A stretch of DNA of 64,000 nucleotides from Prostheceraeus crozeri (taxonomy: Eukaryota; Platyhelminthes; Polycladida; Euryleptidae). Positions 1 to 11,070 of this stretch are shown here, piece by piece (position 1 is the stretch's first letter; every line of letters starts with the position of its first letter). The stretch is from positions 1-64,000 of the forward strand of contig CAJQUW010005334.1 in the NCBI GenBank assembly GCA_907163375.1. Reading direction: 5' to 3'. The notes under the pieces are model-generated. The model made no database searches. It was given only the letters and a program-made list of their open reading frames with translations, and was not told the origin of the DNA. The position numbers were made by a program, and so were the translations under genes.

Positions 1-300
1 AAACAAACACTGTTTAAGTACCGAAATAGATGTTCGCATTCCTATCTAATTCACTCATTCTCTAATTCAATTTCGGAACAGCCGTCCGAATCAATTGCGT
101 AGATCTCAATTTCTATCAATTCGGAACGGGCGGGTTCCTATTTACATGTTCCTATCCTTGTTGCTCAATTCTGCAATTCGGAACATGTTTTCATTATCCA
201 TGTTCGCATTCGCAATTCGGAACATGTTCGCATTGGCAATTCGGAACACATGTTCCAATCCATGTTCGCATCCACTATCAGTGCGTCCGCAATTCTAACT
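1..300. repeat. Degenerate minisatellite, unit about 23 bp
   Basis: Words such as caattcggaacatgttcgca recur imperfectly at irregular spacing, notably around 117, 174, 211 and 237, mixed with catgttcc and catgttcgcat variants. The array is cut by the window edge, so its full length is unknown. The only open frame across it is a by-product of the repeat. Confidence 0.65.
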
Positions 301-1273
301 ACTATCATGCTCTTTCCTTAGAGAACGGAAAAGCTGTCATGTGTAATTCATTGAGAATGTTGCCGTAGTTTCAATTTGTGGAATAGCGACCAAAAGAGCA
401 ACTCAAATATCCTAGGAGGAATGTATCGGAGCTACGTACAACGGATTCATTTTAGTAATTTAACAACTTTTATACACTTGGGGAAAACGCACAATTGGAT
501 CACAAAAGTTGAGAAGCTTGACTGAAATGGTTGGGCTAACAGCGATCATAATTGCTTCGAGTCATATGCCTGACCAAATTTCTAAGGCTGCGGCTTTGAT
601 TCATTATTGCTCAAAGGAATCAAGCTGTTGTTTATTATCCAATTAGGAATTCAAACTACTTTATAAAATAGAAATTTTTCATAGCTAACTTGTCGGTGAT
701 CTATGTATTGCATGAGATTGTAATTGCAACCATTAGAAAGTCTCTTATTTCAGCTCAATTAAATTTTGCTGTTTTGCATTTTTTGTAGTTTTTGACAATG
801 ATTCATGATCAAAAGGTTCCAAAAAATGCAACAATCATAAATCAAAGATAAAAGACAGTCATTTTTTAAAAAGACTAGACTTAAGATATACTGAAAAATA
901 TAAAGCAAGATGTTTCTGAGAGCACAAACCTAAAGCAAATCGCAAACATTTCGCTTATATATTATTCCAAGCAAGAATCTTTCCAGAAAATCTTAATCTA
1001 CCGCTGCAGTCGCAATGTATTTGACAGATGATCACAGCATTTTAAAGCTAACATAAAAAAGCAAACTGTAAATGTCTTCACCGAAATCTAATCGAAATAA
1101 CGCGCGGAATGTACAAATGCTGATAAAGAATTCTGTCAAATAAACATGGTAGATTTTCAAGTAACTGATAGGTTGCTGACTGTTACAGGCTAAATTATGC
1201 AGTATATTATGTATTTTACTTATTTCTGTGTGGTGGTAAGGGTTTGATCCTGCCAAATGACACAGTCGCATAA
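301..1273. other. Gene-free stretch, probably intronic
   Basis: I see no exon, RNA gene or clear element here. The stretch lies downstream of myosin VI exon 4 on the minus strand, so it is most likely inside that gene's next intron. The next expected myosin segment, following the P-loop exon, was not found. Confidence 0.5.
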
Positions 1274-1371
1274 GTGGCTCGTAGCTCAGTTGGTACAGCA
1301 CAGGTCTAGTTAACCTTGGTCGTAGGTTCGAATCTTGCCAACCGCACATCTTTTGCATGACAATTTGATCC
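1274..1371 (+). mobile_element. tRNA-derived SINE
   Basis: The element has an RNA polymerase III A box (tagctcagttgg, from 1281) and B box (ggttcgaatct, from 1325) at tRNA-like spacing. The anticodon arm reads AGGT-CTAGTTA-ACCT, so the loop would carry AGT (threonine). The acceptor stem does not pair properly, which argues against a working tRNA gene. It is followed by a non-tRNA tail (catcttttgcatgacaattt). The same head and tail recur at 29195-29309 on the other strand, showing a dispersed SINE family. A second, half B-box-like stretch lies just upstream (ggtttgatcctgcc, about 1240), suggesting a dimeric or nested copy. Confidence 0.75.
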
Positions 1372-1741
1372 ATCGTTTATTTCATTTCAATCTGTCGTAA
1401 AAAATACTAAATAAAATTTCATATATATCCATGACTGGCCTGAGAACGAGCCGGATAGGCATAAACCTGCTTCAAGGCAGCATGAAACCTACTTTAAGTC
1501 GGCACCAAACCTGCTTGAAATCAGGCTGATGTCGGTTTGATTGATAGCGGCACACTTAAACCGGCTGTCATATTGAACCGCCCCGAGAATTTCGGCCGGT
1601 TTTCATTTCTGATTACAGCAACACATATTTGCTCTGAAAATCACCGCTTGGATGCCTCCGATTGAGCAGCAAAGATATATACACGCATGCATAGTTTAAA
1701 TCAAATCAAAATTCTTCAGATCCAGCATAATTTGTACTCAC
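1372..1741. other. Intronic sequence, no feature recognised
   Basis: This stretch runs between the SINE and the 5' splice site of myosin VI exon 4. It contains several degenerate words resembling aaacctgcttcaa and accggc between 1440 and 1610 that look repeat-derived. I could not assign a family. Confidence 0.4.
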
Positions 1742-2036
1742 ATTCGACAATCCTCTGTTCGATAGCACCAGCATGTTTGCCATAATTTTCTGTCAGATAC
1801 TTGAGTATATATTTGGTAGTTTCGGTTTTCCCAGCACCAGATTCACCGCTGACAATGATAGACTGACTGGTTTTGAAAACTTTCATATCTCGGTAGCCTT
1901 TGTCAGCGATGGCGAAGACGTGGGGAGGCAAAACACCCAGCGATTTGCCTTGATATTTCGAGATGATTTCTTTACTGTACATATTCTTTATATCAAAATA
2001 GGGATTCACGGCAATTAGGATGTTGGCAACGTAAGT
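1742..2036 (-). CDS. MYO6: Myosin VI heavy chain, exon 4 (P-loop exon)
   Basis: This exon encodes the start of the ATPase motor of an unconventional myosin, an actin motor. Read on the minus strand, it opens [16 protein letters not shown], continues through SYQGKSLG-like and PPHVFAIAD blocks, and contains the nucleotide-binding P-loop GESGAGKT followed by KYLTENYG and RIVE. These blocks match myosin motors, and together with the upstream exons they point to class VI, the class that walks toward actin minus ends in endocytosis and membrane trafficking. The exon is bordered by an acceptor (ttgtag, ending at 2037) and a donor (gtgagtac, starting at 1741). The 295-bp exon joins exon 3 in phase 0. 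The next exon lies outside the window. The plus-strand open frame over the same bases is a shadow. Confidence 0.9.
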
Positions 2037-2661
2037 CTACAAATGAAGGAAGTATGACAGCGTCAATTAAAATATCTGAACAGTGATATTACCAAAAAGC
2101 GAAGAATCAGACCACACAAATTTCAAAATTCATTGCAAGAATTTCTTCCTATAACCAACTTCAAATTACGAAATTGAAAACAGATTAACCGGGCTATTTT
2201 CAACGCTTGCCTTATACTATTTAGCGGTATTATAATCACATAATTAAAACGCACAATTCGTGAATTAAGATCTTCAATATTGTAGATATACTGGAGTAGT
2301 ATTATATTCGTCTCAGGAGTTCTCAAATGAGCCGTTGAATTGATTTCATTCTCGCATCAAATGACCGAATCCTGGCTGACCGATATGTTGTTAATATCAA
2401 ACAACTCAATAATTTTCATTTTGCTCGAGCAATATTGCAAAACGTGGATGATATGAATGCTGTGAAATTTTTACCCGCCCGATGTTTTAAAGTTTCATCC
2501 GTATAATCAGATTTGTGTATGAACAATTACTGAGCAAAATGTGCTGAATTGAATTCGACAATGTATTTCTTTAGCGGTGAATCCCATGAAGACATTGATC
2601 CATCAAAAACTACCAAACTATCATCGAAATTCTTGATAATATTCAATCAAAAAATACTCAC

Positions 2662-2735
2662 ATAAATAGCATTCTTCATGTATCTCAATCGCACGTTATT
2701 CAATAGAGTCGCCTCATTTAAGTACATCAAAGCAC
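2662..2735 (-). CDS. MYO6: Myosin VI heavy chain, exon 3
   Basis: The 74-bp exon encodes ALMYLNEATLLNN followed by VRLRYMKNAIY, the conserved stretch that precedes the [13 protein letters not shown] block of myosin motors. It has an acceptor (ttttacag, at 2736) and a donor (gtgagtat, ending at 2661). A cysteine codon is split across the exon 2/exon 3 junction, giving DVEDNCALMYLNEATLL, very close to vertebrate myosin VI. It is too short to stand out as an open frame; I found it by reading between the recognisable exons. Confidence 0.88.
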
Positions 2736-2736
2736 C

Positions 2737-4538
2737 TGTAAAATGGAAATAGACATGTCAAATAAATATTAATTATCACACTATAAGATTAGATTCTGCA
2801 TAGTATACAAGCCTTGCTGTTATCTTCATGTTTTATTACGAGTACCTGAGCTTTTGCCTATGTTGTTCTTTTAATGTGTGAAATTGATAATGATAATCAA
2901 ATAGCAGCAAAGTTTATTTATTTTGAAAACATCAACTGATGAAATTCCGTTTTGTCAACAGCGAAGAATTCACATCATGTTAATACTAAAGGGATGTTTG
3001 ATAACCTAACAATATACATGTATGCTCAACACAATTTAGTTGACACTTAGCATACCACAAGCTAAATGCTGAAATATTCTGTTGAATATCTTCTCTGTTG
3101 ATCAATTGATGATGTCAAAATATTCATTGGGAAACCTTGTCATTGTTCCAATTCCATCTTCTGTTGCGAACCCGCCATACATCTGGTTACTGGTGATTTG
3201 AGCATTATTTGCAACTCAAGACTCGGGGACTTGAGTCTTTTCTTGGCTGAAGGGGAGCTCAAATATGTGACCGGTCTTCCTGCTGCCAAGAAATGTGGTT
3301 TCCCAAGCTTCTCTCAAACACCACTAGGTATGTCGACGAAATTTGCACTTTCAATTATAAACACTTCGAAAAAATCGTCTCTTGTAAATTATTTGGAAGT
3401 TGAGATCGAGATCCAAGAGAATTTCCTTGCACCACTGAGGCATCATAAGGTTGAAAAGTTGAGTTTTGAAGTGAAGGTACTGCATGCTTTTCGGAAAGTA
3501 ATATGCCACTTAATACTGGCTTATATATCCTTGCTGTACAGCGTATCACGTCTGCTAGATTTCCTCCTGATGATCTGCCTCCGTATGTACAGCTGGCAGC
3601 ATTTTCAATGTATCCAAGAAAATATTGAAAGGTTATTAAGTTAATCCACTCGTGAAATCCATCTCAATGATTAGGTTTCTCACTTACTAGTTAGGTGGCT
3701 TTTCACTTCACCAAATTCCTTCGATCGCAGGAGTGCATGATTGACTTGATGTTATCTTGATGTTGCTCCAAAATTTACTTCGCATTTCATTTTTTTAGCT
3801 ATGCTTCCTCCTAAGGTATGGAGAGGTCATCATAGTCGCTGATTCGCTATGGTCGGTCTGGCCTCGCCATAGGGCACAGGTTGGAGACCAAAACTTTTCT
3901 TTTTGCAGACAAATGGTTCCTTCCTGATGATTCCTTGCAGAGCTATTTATTTTAGTTTCATCAGTTAATTTTGGTTAGCATTATACCTTTAGCTTGGACT
4001 TTCCGTTGGGCATTTGTTTAACTTTGTATTTCTCCCTGTCGCGGATCTTCACGGTTTTTAATGTCGTGTTTTTGAATAATCCCTACTTAGCTTCTCAAGA
4101 ACAAGTCAGCTAGAGTCAAAGAAACGTCAGGACTTTACTATGTCTGAAAACTAGAAAAAATTGAAACTACTTTTTTGTTAGTTTGTGCTAACATAAACGT
4201 TTACTATTTTGACATGAAGTCTATTAAACTCTGCTAAGCATAAACGCTCTAGCTTGGTGTACAATTCAAAGTATGATACATGCCTATAGGGCAGGCCTAC
4301 TACAGGGTTTACTGTTTTCTGATGTCCGTTGAAAGGTAATGAACTAAATTATTCCGAAAGCTGACTTACACTGTAGTTTCATTATCAGTTGCATTTTTAT
4401 TAGAGCTGCATGACTTATGTTCTATGAATTTCATGCCAACATTGTCATTATCAATAGTCGGTATAAACCATCTACACTGTAACCTACTCATGATGTTGAA
4501 TTATTACAAAAAGATTCATTTACATTATGGTTACTTAC
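2737..4538. other. Myosin VI intron 2, with an unassigned open stretch
   Basis: This intron has no recognised gene. A 148-codon plus-strand frame (3198-3644) and a minus-strand frame over the same bases (about 3355-3600) are both open. The minus-strand reading contains coding-like runs such as GKPHFLAAGRPVTYL, which could be a decayed retroelement. I could not match either reading to a family and do not call a gene. Confidence 0.4.
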
Positions 4539-4605
4539 AATTATCCTCCACATCCTTTGAATCGTATTCTTCACAAGGATAAACACGATCATAGGGAGCC
4601 ACAAT
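4539..4605 (-). CDS. MYO6: Myosin VI heavy chain, exon 2
   Basis: The 67-bp exon encodes IVAPYDRVYPCEEYDSKDVEDN, ending one base into a cysteine codon. It corresponds to the myosin VI segment between the N-terminal SH3-like subdomain and the motor (vertebrate form ends EEDSKKDVEDNC). The acceptor (gtttcag) ends at 4606 and the donor (gtaagtaa) starts at 4538. It joins exon 1 in phase 0 and exon 3 in phase 1, so the reading frame is unbroken. Confidence 0.87.
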
Positions 4606-5490
4606 CTGAAACATTATTTCCGTATGATTAGAACATGAACCTTACGGGGATAAAGTGCAGCAATCTAAAGTACAGAAAATGCAAGAAGACAAAAGCAGAA
4701 AATTGTCGTATTTCTCTACATAAGCTGCCATGGCATCTTCTTCGGTTTTCGCCGACTTGAAGCATAGAAATGCTTCAAATAAGCAGCCAGTGTTAATCTT
4801 TTCTTGTAATTTTTTGTCACATTTGATAGATACTGTCTAATTTTGTTATCATAATTGCTTTTAGGGTTAATTCTAGACAATGAAAAAGAATTATTTTCAT
4901 GTAGATTTTCAAACTTTTAGACAGTTGCTGAAATAAGTGATGATTTTACAATATGAAAAGATTGCGTTTAATTACCAGTTATGTTGATGTCAATCGTACC
5001 TATTCTTTCTGGAAGCAAAATGATTTCAATCGATATTGCTAAGTTTAGCATCAACATTGTCCTTCCATAGACAGAAGCAGCTGACAATGTGGAAGATGCA
5101 ATATCGGCAAGAGATAGAAATTGATTACGGCGGAAACGAATAAATGTGACTATCCCGTTCATTCGAAATGTTGCCATTCGCATTGAATTTAGAGTAAATC
5201 AGATGTTCGGCTTTCAAACGTCGAGCGGCACTCAAATGTGCTGCAGCAGCAGCAGCAAGTTGTGGCAAAAACTCCCTTAAGCTTGGTCCAAAAGTAGATC
5301 AAATTGATTCAAAAAGTAAAAATCACAAATGGACATTCTAGCCGTCAATGGCAGCCTCTGTGTATTTCGTCTCGTGTTGAGTCTTGTCATTCCTATCGTG
5401 TCAGTGTTCGTGCTCTTACAATTATACACAATTAACATTAAGCAGCATATTCGCTTTAACCAATGAAAGTGATAATCAAAATAAAGCCTA
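4606..5490. other. Myosin VI intron 1, no gene seen
   Basis: The sequence is AT-rich intron. It holds a short AGC microsatellite near 5241-5260 (gctgcagcagcagcagcaag). No exon or mobile element was recognised. Confidence 0.5.
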
Positions 5491-6810
5491 TGAAGGGGTG
5501 TGATGGGACACACCCCGTTTAAGGGGCTACAGAGACCGCTAATTCCGCTCCATGATCAACTTTTTCGGCCTACCTAATCACTAGCTATGGACACAGACGC
5601 AAGGTTCCATGACATTTTCCCATAATGCCCGTTTCACTTTGTTGTAGAGGAAATTTCCTAAATAGAGGCGAATTTGCCATTTTCAAAAGTTCGGGGGTGT
5701 TATGGGCCACCTGCTGTGGGTGTTATAGACCACCTATTAATATTTGTAAAAATGAGAGATTAATTTAATGTTTCACAACAGTCACATTTAAGACTGCACG
5801 TAAGAGCGATTAACCTATTTGATTGACAGGTGAACCGGTTTAGATTATTGGTTAACCAGTTTAGACAGGTGGTTAACCGGCATAGCTTAGATTTTGACGA
5901 GTAATTAGTCCTTCTCATGCAAAGGCACAATAATGAAACCTATGATTTAGAGTAATCAGAATGAGAGCTGTGAATTAACACTGATAGATTCATTAATTTT
6001 AAATGAAGTCAGAAAACTGCCTGAAATCTAATTATAATCGTTCTAGCCAGTTATCTACTCCAATTTCTGACTATTACCTAGTTTCCAGCACCACTAGATG
6101 TAAATATGCTATAAAAACACTGACATGAAACAATTTATTAATTGACAACATTGCAGCTTGAAATAGCAATCGAAGTAATGACGTGGCTGCACTGACATGC
6201 TGTAGGCGCGACCCTCTGCCAATACGAACTAGGCCTATTACTCCTATCACTCCTTATCACCCGATGGCAAAATGCTAGGCTTCTTACTGCTTAGATCGCT
6301 TTAACTTTCGGTGACCTTTCTCAATAGCGCATTGCAACGCTTTCTCCTGTTGGCTATGTTTGCGATTGAGCAGAATGAAAGAAAATTTTTTTGGCGATGT
6401 TTAAGGTACTACGGTGAATTGCGGGGTGGCCGATAACTCCACGCCATTAGTATGCTTATAAAATCAACTTTCACTAGAAAATGAGTAATATATTTCAGAC
6501 AACCGTTTCTGTTTTCTCGAAGATGATTGACCATGCTATATCTTCACTGCCAAAATCTCTATTGGTGCTCAAGTATGACTTACTCAGGAGAAAAAAAACA
6601 TTTACCAAAAGAGCGTTCAAATTTTCGCAAAAATCTGTTTTCGACAAAAAAATTTTAATAAAAATTATTGTGTGGTCAGAGGCACCAAATGTTCTTATTT
6701 ACAATGTTTTCGTTCACGTATGCTCAGAAATTGGTTTTCAAGTTGGAGAGTATGGCTTACAGGTAGGTGGCCATAACTCCCGTGGATCATAACACCCCGA
6801 TCTCCCCTAC
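5491..6810. mobile_element. TIR DNA element, same family as 37926-39203
   Basis: The right end reads, on the minus strand, GTAGGGGAGATCGGGGTGTT followed by ATGATCCAC. It matches the terminus of the element at 37926 (GTAGGGGAGAACGAGAAGGT). The left end (ggggtgtgatgggacacacc, from 5494) is a weaker inverted counterpart. Inside, copies of a ggtgtTATgGGCCACC-like word occur at 5694-5740 and, inverted, at 6423-6440 and 6764-6780. The second element has the same layout. No transposase is recognisable, so it is non-autonomous or decayed. The left boundary is uncertain. It lies in myosin VI intron 1. Confidence 0.45.
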
Positions 6811-6838
6811 ATCAAGAAATTAGAGGTTTCTACTTCAG

Positions 6839-7090
6839 TTGTCATGTCTTCGAAGAATAGCAGGAGCTAACTTGGTAGACGGTCTCGAAAATGCAGATAT
6901 CCGACAAAAACAAGAAATCTCTGTGCAGGAAGCCATCTGTTGTCCAGCTAATTGTGACGAAATGGGGGAGATGTCACTGAACTGTCAGCAAACTATCCTT
7001 GCTATTTGTCATGAAGAACACGCGCTCCACCAGGCTGGAAATGGCGCAAAGCATGGCCCAAATTTATTCCGCAATATCTTCAACGTCTGA
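6839..7090 (+). pseudogene. Possible LINE C-terminal relic
   Basis: The frame opens SCLRRIAGANLVDGLENADIRQ, which resembles the region after the reverse transcriptase in RTE/jockey-type LINEs, where a CLRRI block is followed by a D..xNxDIRxR block. The downstream residues do not continue the usual pattern, so only the first 35 or so residues are informative. I treat it as a short degraded fragment in myosin VI intron 1. Confidence 0.3.
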
Positions 7091-7497
7091 GAGAAGTTTC
7101 ACAAATGACACCAGGAAATCATATTCAATGCGGGTCCAAGCCAAACAATGTGATTGAGGTGACGAATCAGTGGAAAATGACGAAAGTCATCGTGCTGAGA
7201 CGGTTTAGATGAATCACAAAAAAGTAAGACCATAAAATAATGAGTAAGTCAGTAAGTATTTTTATTAATCAACCGTAAAACGTATAGCATGCCGGCAATG
7301 CATAATAGCAAAACCAGTTAAATAAGTTTGATGTATGCAAGTATACAAGTATGATTTCTACAGGTATTTGCATTGTCCCTTCTCTACTTCGCTCCACAAC
7401 CTACTTATGAAGCCCACAACTCTCATATACTGTTTTTTAGTTTTATTTTCTTACATTATGTCAAACACAGATAAAAATGAGCATTTTGGTAGCTTAC

Positions 7498-7622
7498 CGG
7501 CTTTGAACCATTTAGAGGCTGCACTGTAGCTGATTCTGGTCCGATATCAACAATTTTTCCTAGGACATATCCTTCAGTTGGATCAGGAGCCCAAACATTC
7601 TTGTCATCCATGAGTACTATAT
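7498..7622 (-). CDS. MYO6: Myosin VI heavy chain, exon 1 with start codon
   Basis: The start codon is at 7609-7611 on the minus strand. The exon encodes [20 protein letters not shown] followed by [18 protein letters not shown]. That is the N-terminal SH3-like segment diagnostic of class VI (vertebrate form begins MEDGKPVWAPHPTDG and has NIVDIGPDS). The donor is gtaagcta starting at 7497. Eleven bases upstream of the ATG are preceded by ttttcag, a good acceptor, so the 5' UTR is probably split by an intron and the promoter lies further right. The four exons translate without a stop into about 185 residues through the P-loop, which is the best evidence that the gene is live. Confidence 0.9.
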
Positions 7623-8338
7623 CTGAAAATGAGGGTTTAAAATCAATCTCTTCGGTAGCATAAGCATATAAGTTTATCAGTTGAATAGTTAATACTTGTA
7701 TTCTTGGATTTTGCACTCTTCATTGACATAACCTGGAAGTAACATGGCAAACATAATTTCTTAGAAACATGCTACAGAGAAAGAAAGTTGACAAAATAAG
7801 TAATTTTGTTTGTCATGAAGAGGCACAATGTTTTTCAAAAATGCAGGTGAGAAACCTATGAATCTCAGTGTTGCTGCGTGTTCAGCGTTTGATTGTCTCA
7901 AGAAACAAATGGAATTTAATACTAGTAGGACTGGACATTTTAGGTGTCGAGGAACCGTGATGGGCACATCTGATTTTGATGACCAATGACTCAATCTTCC
8001 AAGAACCTATTGCACTATGCACTTGGTACTTCCTATTTTCTTTTTTCAGTAGTAGTATCGGTCAGAACCAACTCGTTCATTCTGTAAATAAAAGTAGTAT
8101 AAAAAATTCGAATTCCAGAGTTGTCAAAATTTTTTAACAATTTGAATTCTTAAGAAACATCGGACATGCAATAATGAGGTTCTTAAAAATCAACTATGGA
8201 AAGATACTTTTCGGAAGATCATACGCTACTCGGTGTTGCAGAGAAGATTACTGCCAGGCGATGAATTGTGCCTGCCTAGAGACTGCGCGCCCGAAGTAAA
8301 ATTCACTTATTTATTGTCCGTCACATTCGACTACCACC
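7623..8338. other. Region upstream of myosin VI, no gene seen
   Basis: This probably holds a 5' UTR intron and flank of the myosin VI gene. I see no promoter element or exon that I can support. Confidence 0.4.
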
Positions 8339-8529
8339 ATGGTGCAGGGCTGCGTTTTTAATTGCAAGAATAAGAGTGATAATATAATCACACAAATAAT
8401 GCATGCTTCTATAGAATTCCATCGGATAGAAAATGCAAAAATTATGGATTGATAAAATTGGAAGAGTCTATTTTACACCGCCTAAACATTCTCGGGCATG
8501 CTCTACACATTTTGCTGAAAAACGATAAA
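8339..8529 (+). pseudogene. THAP zinc-finger domain relic
   Basis: The ATG at 8339 begins MVQGCVFNCKNKSD and continues through IEFHRI. A stop follows at 8449, but the domain resumes in another frame as KLWIDKIGRVYFTPPKHSRA then CSTHFAEKR, ending near 8529. The order C..C, FHR, W..I, P.HSR.CS.HF is that of THAP domains, the C2CH DNA-binding module of P-element-type transposases and of THAP cellular proteins. The frame break and lack of a downstream domain indicate a dead transposon-derived copy or an old pseudogene. A coding-like run, IALTDDDSPEPLNQQ, follows near 8760-8800. Confidence 0.6.
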
Positions 8530-9808
8530 TTGAACAACCTGCGATATGTACTAGGACCCATTACCTCATTTGTATAACAGGAAGCAACTCTCTTCCCACT
8601 TGAAGACGACAGCGGATCCTACCTTGAAATTGGGAAAACAATCATTGCTTGCGAAATTTAAGAAAGGCAAAGCAAAGTTGTACAGAAATTAAACGCTAGC
8701 CGATCACACCTCGAAGTCTCGATTTTGTCGGATGCTTCATTGCTAGGAGTACAAGCCAAATTGCTTTAACTGATGATGACAGCCCTGAGCCATTGAACCA
8801 GCAGCTGACTTTATTCTGTGATTCAATTACTATGCGAGTGTGGTATATTTGCCGTCATTGTACTCGAAACAAATTTATTTTCATCAGCTTTTTTATTTTC
8901 TACATCATGTCACTCATTCAAGAATCTTTTAATACCGAACATTTCAACATATTTACAGTATTTTCGAACGTTTGCTGTAAGTATGCTTCAATGCTTGAGA
9001 ACGTGATTTGTATAGGCAGACATATTCATGAGTATTTTCATCCCAAAATCCCAATATATTTCATGAAAATGCACAAAAATACACAAACTTACATAAATAC
9101 TTTATCAATACTTCGCTCGAGTTACAGCGTAGCTATTTATGAGCAATATGATTTGCTTAATACACCACAGATCATCACATTTAGTGAATGAGATTCGTCT
9201 CTATAATTCGACATTTCAATTGATGAATGATGCATGCAACTTGCATCCGTCACTTCGGCTGAGAATGTGCAAGCTTTGAGTGGTCAAGGCAGGTCAATTA
9301 AACTTCCCAGTCAACGAAGACTTTGTCCGCACGAACTCTGCATGCATGTTGAACCACTCTCTCTCTCTCACACACATTGGAGAGTTGTCGGAGGTGACGT
9401 CATCACCAAACTTTGCAACTCTCCTGCGCTTCAATGATGATGAATAAGATGAGAACAAGTGCGAAACAGGGATCAGGGATGCGGCTAGCACTGATTGAGC
9501 GGATAAAAACGATATGTAAAATTGGCCGAACTACACCTTTAAGCCAGACCCTAAAATTGACAGTGAGTCATATTGTGAACATGTATGACCACTAGGGTGT
9601 CTACTTTTTTAAGTTCAAAAGCTTATTGGCAGAAAGATGCTCATATTTACACCAAAAAAGGTCTATGTCGGCGTTGCCGGTTCTGAAAAAGTCTCAGCTT
9701 AAACTTCTTCGCATTGCAAATTTTTGATTAGAAAGTCAATGTTCAAAGTTCTTGCACCTCTGCTCGGAGACAGTACAACTGATTGGTCGGACAGTTCATG
9801 GGTAAATA
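8530..9808. other. Gene-free stretch
   Basis: There are open frames up to 132 codons (8793-9191), but they overlap in two frames and have AT-driven composition. A short hairpin (ggagagttg with caactctcc) lies at about 9379-9424. Text near 9593 (agggtgtctacttttttaag) resembles the start of common DNA-element termini, but no partner end was found. Confidence 0.4.
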
Positions 9809-10812
9809 CGAGGGTCGTTAGAAAAGTATCCGTATTTTGAATTTTTAACATTGAGAAATGACGCCGCGACGAAGCTAGCACTTATTATATCTATGGTAGT
9901 GCTCTGTCAATTGGGTATTCAAATTTCAAATCTCTAGCACAAGTGAATTTTTTATAGATGTCTATCGTCTGTCAGATAGATAGCTTTGCTATCCGCCAAT
10001 TTAAGAATCACAAATCTGCAGAAGATTTTCAAATTGTTTTGTGCAATGGAAGACGCTGTCTCGCAACAGAGAGCCATCATCTTTTTCTTGTGGAAGGAAG
10101 GCAATTCATCCTCCAATATTGCTGAACGACTTTCAATTGTCTTTGGTGATAAAGCCTTGAAGACGAAGATGCAGTCAAGAATGTGGTGTGCTTGGGGAGA
10201 TCCTTCACCTTTGAAGGCAAAGACTGCTCCATCCTGTCAAAAGGTGATGATTTCAGTGTTCTGGGACGATTGATCTTGGTGGACTACCTACCGAAGGGCG
10301 CGACCATCAACTCTGAATACTTCTGCAAGCTAGTGAACGAAGATCTGTGGCACCAACTCAAGAATCGAAGACGTGGGAAGCTTTTCATGAAACCAATCCT
10401 CCAAATGGACAACGCCACGCCGCATACCGCTGTGCGAACTAAGGATTTGCTGGAGAAGTTAGGCTGGGATGTGTTGCCACATCCCCCCTATTCGCCCGAC
10501 TTGGCCCCTTCAGACTTCCATCTCTTTCCTCGCTTGAAGGAACCCCTGAGAGGAAGAAGATTCTCCTCTTTGGATGAGATGAAGGAAGCGGTGGAGTCCT
10601 GGAGGCAAACTACTCCCAAGGAATTCTACCTAGGTGGACTCCGTTCCCTGGTAAGTCGGTGGAGGAAGTGTGTATCGAGTGGGGGAGACTATATTGAGAA
10701 ATTGCGTGATGACAGTGAGTAATGTTATATGTTAGTTTGCATGAAATTACACTGTTACTGGAATTGGGAGTTTTCATTTTACTCTGCCCGGTAACTTTTC
10801 TAACGACCCTCG
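9809..10812 (+). mobile_element. Internally deleted mariner transposon
   Basis: The termini are inverted repeats: CGAGGGTCGTTAGAAAAGT at 9809-9827, and its complement acttttctaacgaccctcg at 10794-10812. TA dinucleotides flank both ends (9807-9808 and 10813-10814), as expected for Tc1/mariner target duplication. At 1004 bp it is shorter than the roughly 1.3 kb of complete mariners. It contains a broken DD34D transposase (separate entry), so it could move only if supplied with transposase in trans. Confidence 0.93.
10046..10722 (+). pseudogene. Mariner transposase, deleted and frameshifted
   Basis: The start region from 10046 reads MEDAVSQQRAIIFFLWKEGN and matches the N-terminal helix-turn-helix of mariner transposases. 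The block that normally holds the first catalytic aspartate is gone: the sequence jumps to KVMISVFWDD. A frameshift near 10265 then leads into LILVDYLPKGATINSEYF, QMDNATPHTA and PPYSPDLAPSDFHLFP. The second aspartate (in MDNA) and the third (in APSD) are 34 residues apart, the mariner DD34D signature. With the first aspartate missing and the frame broken, the protein cannot be functional. Confidence 0.9.
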
Positions 10813-11070
10813 TAGATGGTTATGCTGTATGTCTGTGTTTGTCATGTTGCAGGGTTGCTGGGCTTGCGTCTCCACGTTTGGCAAAGACGGGTTAGAGACT
10901 GGGGGAGGCATCGATTCACCAATCTAGACAGAATGCTTTCAATGGCTCTGGACGTCTGTCACACCCAATAAAATGGTTTAACTTTCGAGTTTCCTTCTCC
11001 TAGGCGAAATAGCTTAAAAAGGATTAAGGAGCTTCACCTGCCCCAGCCTTAGATACCTTGATTTTTCTGG

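Noticed and set aside
1274-1346. Functional tRNA-Thr(AGT) gene
   Set aside because: The acceptor stem is mismatched, the B-box arm is degenerate and a SINE tail follows; a second copy shows it is dispersed.
1032-1373. Protein of 113 residues containing CGWQDSNLRP
   Set aside because: The peptide is the antisense reading of the tRNA-derived SINE; the same artefact appears at 29079-29387.
1773-2018. Plus-strand 81-codon frame
   Set aside because: It is antisense to the myosin VI P-loop exon.
3198-3644. 148-codon gene in myosin VI intron 2
   Set aside because: No family resemblance, no splice or promoter support, and the other strand is equally open.
8793-9191. 132-codon frame as a gene
   Set aside because: Composition follows AT-rich sequence, two frames overlap, and no motif is visible.
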